Shown: positions 15,498-20,686 of the stretch, piece by piece
Numbering within the stretch: the stretch's first letter is position 1
Layout of the letters: each line of letters opens with the position of its first letter
From: Gemmatimonadota bacterium
Lineage (GTDB): Bacteria; Gemmatimonadota; Gemmatimonadetes; Palauibacterales; Palauibacteraceae
Length of the DNA stretch: 20,686 nucleotides
Direction of reading: 5' to 3'
Assembly: GCA_030598525.1 (NCBI GenBank)
Contig: JAUVPT010000008.1
Coordinates: forward strand, 1-20,686
Program-made: the position numbers and the translations under genes
Notes under the pieces: model-generated
Told to the model about the DNA's origin: nothing
The model's input: the letters and a program-made list of their open reading frames with translations, nothing else
The model's database searches: none

Positions 15498-17120
15498 TCA
15501 GTCCGCGGGGCCGGCTCGTGTCGCACCGAGATCCGCCGGCTCGGTGCGCAGAGAGCCCAGCGACGTCTCGGCCTCGATGCGGTGCACGGGATACAACTCG
15601 AGTCCCTCCCTATTCTCCGCCTGCGTCGAACCGGGAACCGACTCGCGGCCCAGCGGTGCATCCCGAGACCACGGCTCGATCAGGGTGAACAGGAGGCGAA
15701 TTCCGGGCTGATCGGCTCGAACGAGCCATGAGCCTGCGGGGAAGTCTCGCTCGCCACGTATGAGAAGGTTGGAACCGTCGGGTGCGGAATCCAGGGGCAG
15801 ATCGTCTCCCAGGTCCCGCGGCAACGTGGCGATGACCCCGAACGGATACGAGCCGACTTCCACGCTCTCCTCACGTCTCAGACGTTCGACTTCGAATCCA
15901 TGAGATGCGACGAGCTCGGCCCATTCCTGGCCAGCCGGCTCGATTACCCACCCGGCTGGCAGCGGAAGGACCAGTGTCCGCCGCACGACGGAGCGCCACC
16001 GATCCGTGGTCTGCTGCACGATCTGTCCTCGGTCGTTCCACACCAGCCAGATCAGGTCGGGCTGCCGTTCGTCCACCGCATACTCGTGGCGCAGTGAAAG
16101 GACTGACGGCGCCGAGTCCTTCCACTCCAGAAGGCCCTCGGCCTGGGCCGCCGTAACCTCCAGCAGATAGCCCAGGGACTGGTAGAGCAGCTGGACACGT
16201 TCTGCCAGCCCGTCGACCCCGCCCATCGATGCGGCCGCGAGCATGATCGAGAGGCTTCCCGCCAGCGACAGTGAATTGCCCGTCCGGTCGGCCCCGAGCT
16301 GCCCTGGCGCAAGGTACGCCCCGTCGGGAAGCGCTTCGGCTCCCAGCAATGGCGTTCCGAGACCTCCGGACTCCGGCTCTACCGACACGTATTCGCGGAA
16401 GGTCACGGATGCGCGAGCCAACTCGTTGGCCACGTGCGGAAGCAGATAGAAGCGACCGTAGCTGGCAAGGTCCGGATCGACGTTCGGGTGCTTCGGCAAA
16501 CCGGCCTGAACGCGGTAGACCGACGGACCGATCTCCCGCAACTCCACCACGAGGTGCGGACGCCAGCGGGCCACCAGGTCGTGCACGCCCCTCGTCACCG
16601 GTGAGCGCAGCAGGGTGTGGTCGCGGGTCGGGTCCACTCCCGAAGGCTCATCGGGATTCCACCACAGCAGTCCCCATGGATTGGCTGCCGGGATGAACGC
16701 GATTTCCAGCACGTCCAGCAGGGCCCCGATCTCCCCGAGCACCAGCTCGCGAATGATTTGAAGGCTTACCTCCGTGCCCGAAAGATCCTCACCTCTCTGT
16801 CCGGCCAGCACGAGAACTCTGAGCCGCTGCCCGCTTTCGGATGTCGGCTTCCCCACCCGCACGAGCAGCACGGGAAGGGCCGAGTCCGGTTCCACGGAAC
16901 CGCCGTCGGCCCGGGCCAGTGTGTCCAGTGCCACCACATCGAACGCTTCCGCCAGCCCGGCGACATATTCGCCCAAATCGGCGGGGGTCGTCGGCGCGTA
17001 CCAGCCCCGCTGCTCGCCTGGGGTGGCCCAGTCCCGGCCAGCCTCAATGACCTCTTCCTGCCCGTAACCATCCGCCGCGAGTGCCAGCAGGAAGCAGAGC
17101 GCGCCCGCAATCCGAATCAT
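15498..17120 (-). CDS. M14 carboxypeptidase-like protein lacking the zinc site (pseudoenzyme)
   Basis: Secreted protein of 540 residues with a signal peptide (MIRIAGALCFLLALA, cleavage probably near residue 20). The middle resembles the M14 zinc carboxypeptidase family: LVLAGQRGEDLSG, FIPAANPWG, GVDPTRDHTLLRSP, and RWRPHLVVELREIGPS. Set against the family pattern GGQHGNEPAG and DAHEYxP as I recall it, the zinc His and Glu become Arg109 and Asp112, the second His becomes Arg195, and the Asn of NRD becomes Thr165. The strand expected to carry the catalytic Glu reads SLSIMLAAASMGG, with Ala there. The C-terminal 240 residues are less clear. The frame is intact, so it is not simply decayed. It starts by ATGA overlap with the M3-like gene. 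Likely a peptide- or glycan-binding pseudoenzyme in the periplasm. Confidence 0.85.
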   Translation of the reverse strand: MIRIAGALCFLLALAADGYGQEEVIEAGRDWATPGEQRGWYAPTTPADLGEYVAGLAEAFDVVALDTLARADGGSVEPDSALPVLLVRVGKPTSESGQRLRVLVLAGQRGEDLSGTEVSLQIIRELVLGEIGALLDVLEIAFIPAANPWGLLWWNPDEPSGVDPTRDHTLLRSPVTRGVHDLVARWRPHLVVELREIGPSVYRVQAGLPKHPNVDPDLASYGRFYLLPHVANELARASVTFREYVSVEPESGGLGTPLLGAEALPDGAYLAPGQLGADRTGNSLSLAGSLSIMLAAASMGGVDGLAERVQLLYQSLGYLLEVTAAQAEGLLEWKDSAPSVLSLRHEYAVDERQPDLIWLVWNDRGQIVQQTTDRWRSVVRRTLVLPLPAGWVIEPAGQEWAELVASHGFEVERLRREESVEVGSYPFGVIATLPRDLGDDLPLDSAPDGSNLLIRGERDFPAGSWLVRADQPGIRLLFTLIEPWSRDAPLGRESVPGSTQAENREGLELYPVHRIEAETSLGSLRTEPADLGATRAGPAD

Positions 17121-18610
17121 TCGAACGGCTCCCGAGCCGCCGCGATCAGCGCATCAGCTCCAAGCCGGTCGTTGCCCAGGGTGGCAGCGACCTCGGCCGC
17201 CGAGAAGCGCAGCCCATTCGCGAACCAGTCGCCCAGGAACGGACCCGTACGCGGGTTGCGGTACCAGTCCTCGTCGAAGCGCTCGCGCAGTTCCCGGCGC
17301 AGCTGAGCGGCCAGCATCCGGCCACGCAGGTACCGGGCGACGCCGAATCTCTGGCCCAGCCTTTCCAGGAACGAACGCGGATCGAAGCGAAAGCCGGTCG
17401 TCGCGGTGAGCAATTCGGCCCACATGGGCCCCAGTTCCCCCGGACGGGCGCTGTCGGACATCTCGATCTCGAACTCGAGCCGGGCCGCAGCTTCACGCAG
17501 GGAGAACAGGTCGGCCACGGCCGCAACCCGCAGATACTCATCGAGGGCCTGCCCCTGGAGTCCGCGGGTACGTCGCACCCAGGCTCCTTCGCGACTGAGG
17601 CCAGCGAAAAGGAGACCGTGGCCCTTCACGACGGCGAGGTCTCCCAGGGCCCGGTCCTCAAACGAGAGCCTGGAGTCCGTGTACGCGTAGTGGAGTGCCC
17701 GGCCGACGGATGTCAGGAGCGCCACGCAGCCGGGCTGGGTGATCGTCGGTGTGACCAGCAACAGGACCTGATCCGGTACCCGCACCGGCGTACAGCAAGC
17801 GATCATGCCCGGACCGGGAAACGGCTCGTGTTCCACCGTCACGTGGCCACCGTATTCCAGGGGGATTCCGATGTCCCTCAGGTCCTTCCGCAGGGTCCCG
17901 AGGACATTGCCCTCCTGGCAGTTGCCGTCTAGCCATGGCATGCGCTTGAGCCAGCCTGCGTCGTGACTCTCCGCTTCCTCAGGTCGAATACCGACGCGGC
18001 GCCGAAGCTCCTCCCTGACGGTCTCACGGTAGACGTCCTCGGTCTCCTCGATCAGGCGGCGAGCCTCGCTCGCGACACCGAGGAGGTTGACGCCGGTAAG
18101 ACGCTCGACGGCCTCCCGATAACCTCCGTACCCGAGTTCTGCCGCAGCTTCACGCCACCGGGTGAGTCGGTCGAGCTGCAGGGGAACCGCTTCCTCCAGG
18201 GTATTGCGACGGGCGTCTTCCAGTCGCCGTCGCGCCTCACGCGAATCGGTCGAATGGATGAGGTTCGCGGCCTGGCTGACCGGGACCGCCACGTCGCCCG
18301 TCTCTACCTTGGCGGTCGCACGCCAGTACGAGAACTCGTCGTCGAGGCGGGCGTTGTGGGCTTCGAGATGATGCCGGGCCGCCCAGCGAAGGAGCTTGCG
18401 CAGCTGGCGCTCTTCCTCTTCTTCGGCCGACGCCATCGCCCGTTCGATCACGGGGAGGGTGCGTGAGGATGCGAGAATCCCCTGCGCCTCGAACAAGGGC
18501 GCGAGCTCCGGCCACGCCTTGCGACCCGACCTGGCGTCGTGCAGTTCCTCGAACACGGCCGCCCGGAATCGCTCGGCCCTGTCCCGGATCTCCGCGGTCG
18601 TCAGCCCCAC
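17117..18610 (-). CDS. M3-like peptidase relative without HExxH (pseudoenzyme)
   Basis: Protein of 497 residues with no signal peptide, resembling bacterial M3/oligoendopeptidase relatives over its full length: a charged helical N-terminus, CTPVRVPDQVLLLVTP, then ALHYAYTDSRLSFEDRALGD, and a helical C-terminal part ending GNDRLGADALI. In relatives I recall, ALHYAYT is preceded by HEAGH; here that site reads TSVGR (residues 300-304, bases 17699-17713), and the third-ligand Glu expected after LAVV is Lys329. Both His, the catalytic Glu and the third ligand are therefore gone. The surrounding sequence is in one frame with no stop. The GTG start at 18610 lies 31 bp after glyS and is a moderate choice. 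It overlaps the M14-like gene by ATGA. Likely a cytoplasmic binding or regulatory pseudoenzyme; activity through another mechanism cannot be excluded. Confidence 0.82.
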   Translation of the reverse strand: MGLTTAEIRDRAERFRAAVFEELHDARSGRKAWPELAPLFEAQGILASSRTLPVIERAMASAEEEEERQLRKLLRWAARHHLEAHNARLDDEFSYWRATAKVETGDVAVPVSQAANLIHSTDSREARRRLEDARRNTLEEAVPLQLDRLTRWREAAAELGYGGYREAVERLTGVNLLGVASEARRLIEETEDVYRETVREELRRRVGIRPEEAESHDAGWLKRMPWLDGNCQEGNVLGTLRKDLRDIGIPLEYGGHVTVEHEPFPGPGMIACCTPVRVPDQVLLLVTPTITQPGCVALLTSVGRALHYAYTDSRLSFEDRALGDLAVVKGHGLLFAGLSREGAWVRRTRGLQGQALDEYLRVAAVADLFSLREAAARLEFEIEMSDSARPGELGPMWAELLTATTGFRFDPRSFLERLGQRFGVARYLRGRMLAAQLRRELRERFDEDWYRNPRTGPFLGDWFANGLRFSAAEVAATLGNDRLGADALIAAAREPFE

Positions 18611-18641
18611 GGCCGCAGCGCGCCTTCCCGCCCGAGAGTCG

Positions 18642-19979
<1,338 letters not shown>

Positions 19980-20032
19980 CGCATCCTCCATTGTTTCGAA
20001 TGCCTCTCATGGGTCCGTCGGTGAAGTCGGAT

Positions 20033-20058
20033 CTCCCCTTCCCCGCCGGAAAAGGGAG
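20033..20058 (-). other. 11-bp imperfect hairpin between glycerate kinase and glyS
   Basis: On the minus strand CTCCCTTTTCC and GGGAAGGGGAG can pair as an 11-bp stem (two G-U pairs) around a GGCG loop. No run of T follows, so it is not a standard intrinsic terminator. It could be a processing, attenuation or mRNA-stability element, or chance. Confidence 0.35.
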
Positions 20059-20072
20059 CCGGTAGGATAGCG

Positions 20073-20686
20073 TCAGCCGACGGCGTCCGCGACCAGGCAA
20101 GCGATGTCATCCGGGTCGAGCCACGCGCCCTCGCCTCGGACGACTGTCACGCCTGGAGGAGTCGGACCTGTCGTCCGTCCGCACACGAGGAGCGCCGTCA
20201 CCCCGGCCGCCGCCGTTCGAAGCAGGATCTCGCCGGTGATCTTCCCGAGGCTGCTGGTAGCGTCCCAGGCGCCTTCGCCCGTGATCACCAGGTCGGTACC
20301 GACCAGGGCTTCGGCGAAGCCCAATCGGTCCAGGACCCAGTCGCTTCCTGGTACAAGACTCGCGCCGAGAAACGCGGCGCAGCCGGCGCCCAGCCCCCCC
20401 GAAGCACCGGCACCAGGAAGGTCCGCCACGTCCCGCCCAAGGTCTTCGTGCAATCGATCACCCAGGCGCGCCAGTCCCGCCTCCAGTATCTCGACATCCT
20501 CCTGGCTCGCTCCCTTTTGCGGGCCGAAGCGTCGGGCGGCCCCATCGGGTCCGGTAAGTGGACCGCGAACGTCGGCGATCGCCGTCACGCCGACTTCCTC
20601 CGCGAGAGGAGGTCCGGGCGCCACGCGGAACAGGGACTCCAGGAAGCCACCTCCCGACGGCAGGTCCGAGCCGTTCCGGTCGAGGA
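20073..20686 (-). CDS. glycerate kinase (GarK/GlxK family), 5' partial
   Basis: Glycerate kinase of the type that makes 2- or 3-phosphoglycerate from glycerate with ATP (glyoxylate/serine side pathway), cytoplasmic. The frame is open to the window edge, so only the C-terminal 203 residues or so are present. Recognisable parts are DLPSGGGFLESL near the edge, ADVRGPLTGPDGAARRFGPQ followed by KGAS, LPGAGASGGLGAGCAAFLGA and DLVITGEGAWDATSSLGK. These match the family's glycerate and nucleotide sites. The end is compact. glyS follows after 81-93 bp. Confidence 0.93.
   Translation of the reverse strand, partial: LDRNGSDLPSGGGFLESLFRVAPGPPLAEEVGVTAIADVRGPLTGPDGAARRFGPQKGASQEDVEILEAGLARLGDRLHEDLGRDVADLPGAGASGGLGAGCAAFLGASLVPGSDWVLDRLGFAEALVGTDLVITGEGAWDATSSLGKITGEILLRTAAAGVTALLVCGRTTGPTPPGVTVVRGEGAWLDPDDIACLVADAVG

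Noticed and set aside
17117..18610. M3-like gene as a decayed pseudogene
   Set aside because: The frame is intact over 498 codons, the family scaffold is kept on both sides of the altered site, and the gene is ATGA-coupled to the next one.
19980..20072. T-box riboswitch before glyS
   Set aside because: The space is only about 80-93 bp, with no T-box core sequence and no terminator; only a simple hairpin is seen.

Overview
The window is a gene-dense, high-GC bacterial chromosome segment (about 65% G+C by eye) with no tRNA, rRNA, CRISPR array, insertion sequence or phage gene visible. GGAGG-type ribosome sites, lipoproteins with clear lipoboxes, Ig-like/LVIVD surface proteins and the style of the M3- and M14-like peptidase relatives suggest an environmental Gram-negative, most like Gemmatimonadota. 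That assignment is inference from gene style, not from a marker gene.

Left part, plus strand (1-6690). An HD-GYP cyclic-di-GMP phosphodiesterase (5' end outside the window) overlaps an alpha/beta hydrolase, which overlaps a small SnoaL/DUF4440-type lipoprotein. Next come a GlcF-like iron-sulfur protein, a ferredoxin-reductase-type FAD protein and a MIP18/SufT-type Fe-S assembly factor, packed with 2-bp gaps or overlaps. A 478-bp non-coding stretch (5295-5772) is the only sizeable gap. It is followed by fxsA (TTG start behind a strong ribosome site) and a DoxX-family membrane protein.

Right part, minus strand (20686 down to 6687). Twelve genes lie head to tail with no gap above 81 bp, and many are translationally coupled (ATGA, GTGA, TGATG). 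In transcription order: glycerate kinase (5' end outside the window), glycyl-tRNA synthetase, an M3-like peptidase relative, an M14 carboxypeptidase relative with a signal peptide, a membrane-anchored alpha/beta hydrolase, an NSS-family sodium symporter, an Ig/LVIVD lipoprotein, a flavin reductase, a zincin-type metalloprotease, a Rip-type site-2 protease with CBS domains, endonuclease III and epoxyqueuosine reductase. The last gene meets doxX tail to tail, and the two stop codons share one CTAG palindrome.

The most unusual signal is the pair at 15498-18610. Both the M3-like and the M14-like protein keep the sequence around their family active sites but have lost the zinc ligands and catalytic residues (HExxH became TSVGR; the M14 His, Glu, His and catalytic Glu became Arg, Asp, Arg and Ala). 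Both reading frames are intact and overlap by ATGA. This looks like a conserved pair of pseudoenzymes, cotranscribed with a membrane hydrolase, a transporter with an odd sodium-site residue (Asp223) and an outer-membrane-type lipoprotein. Together these could form an undescribed envelope uptake or binding system; its function is unknown.
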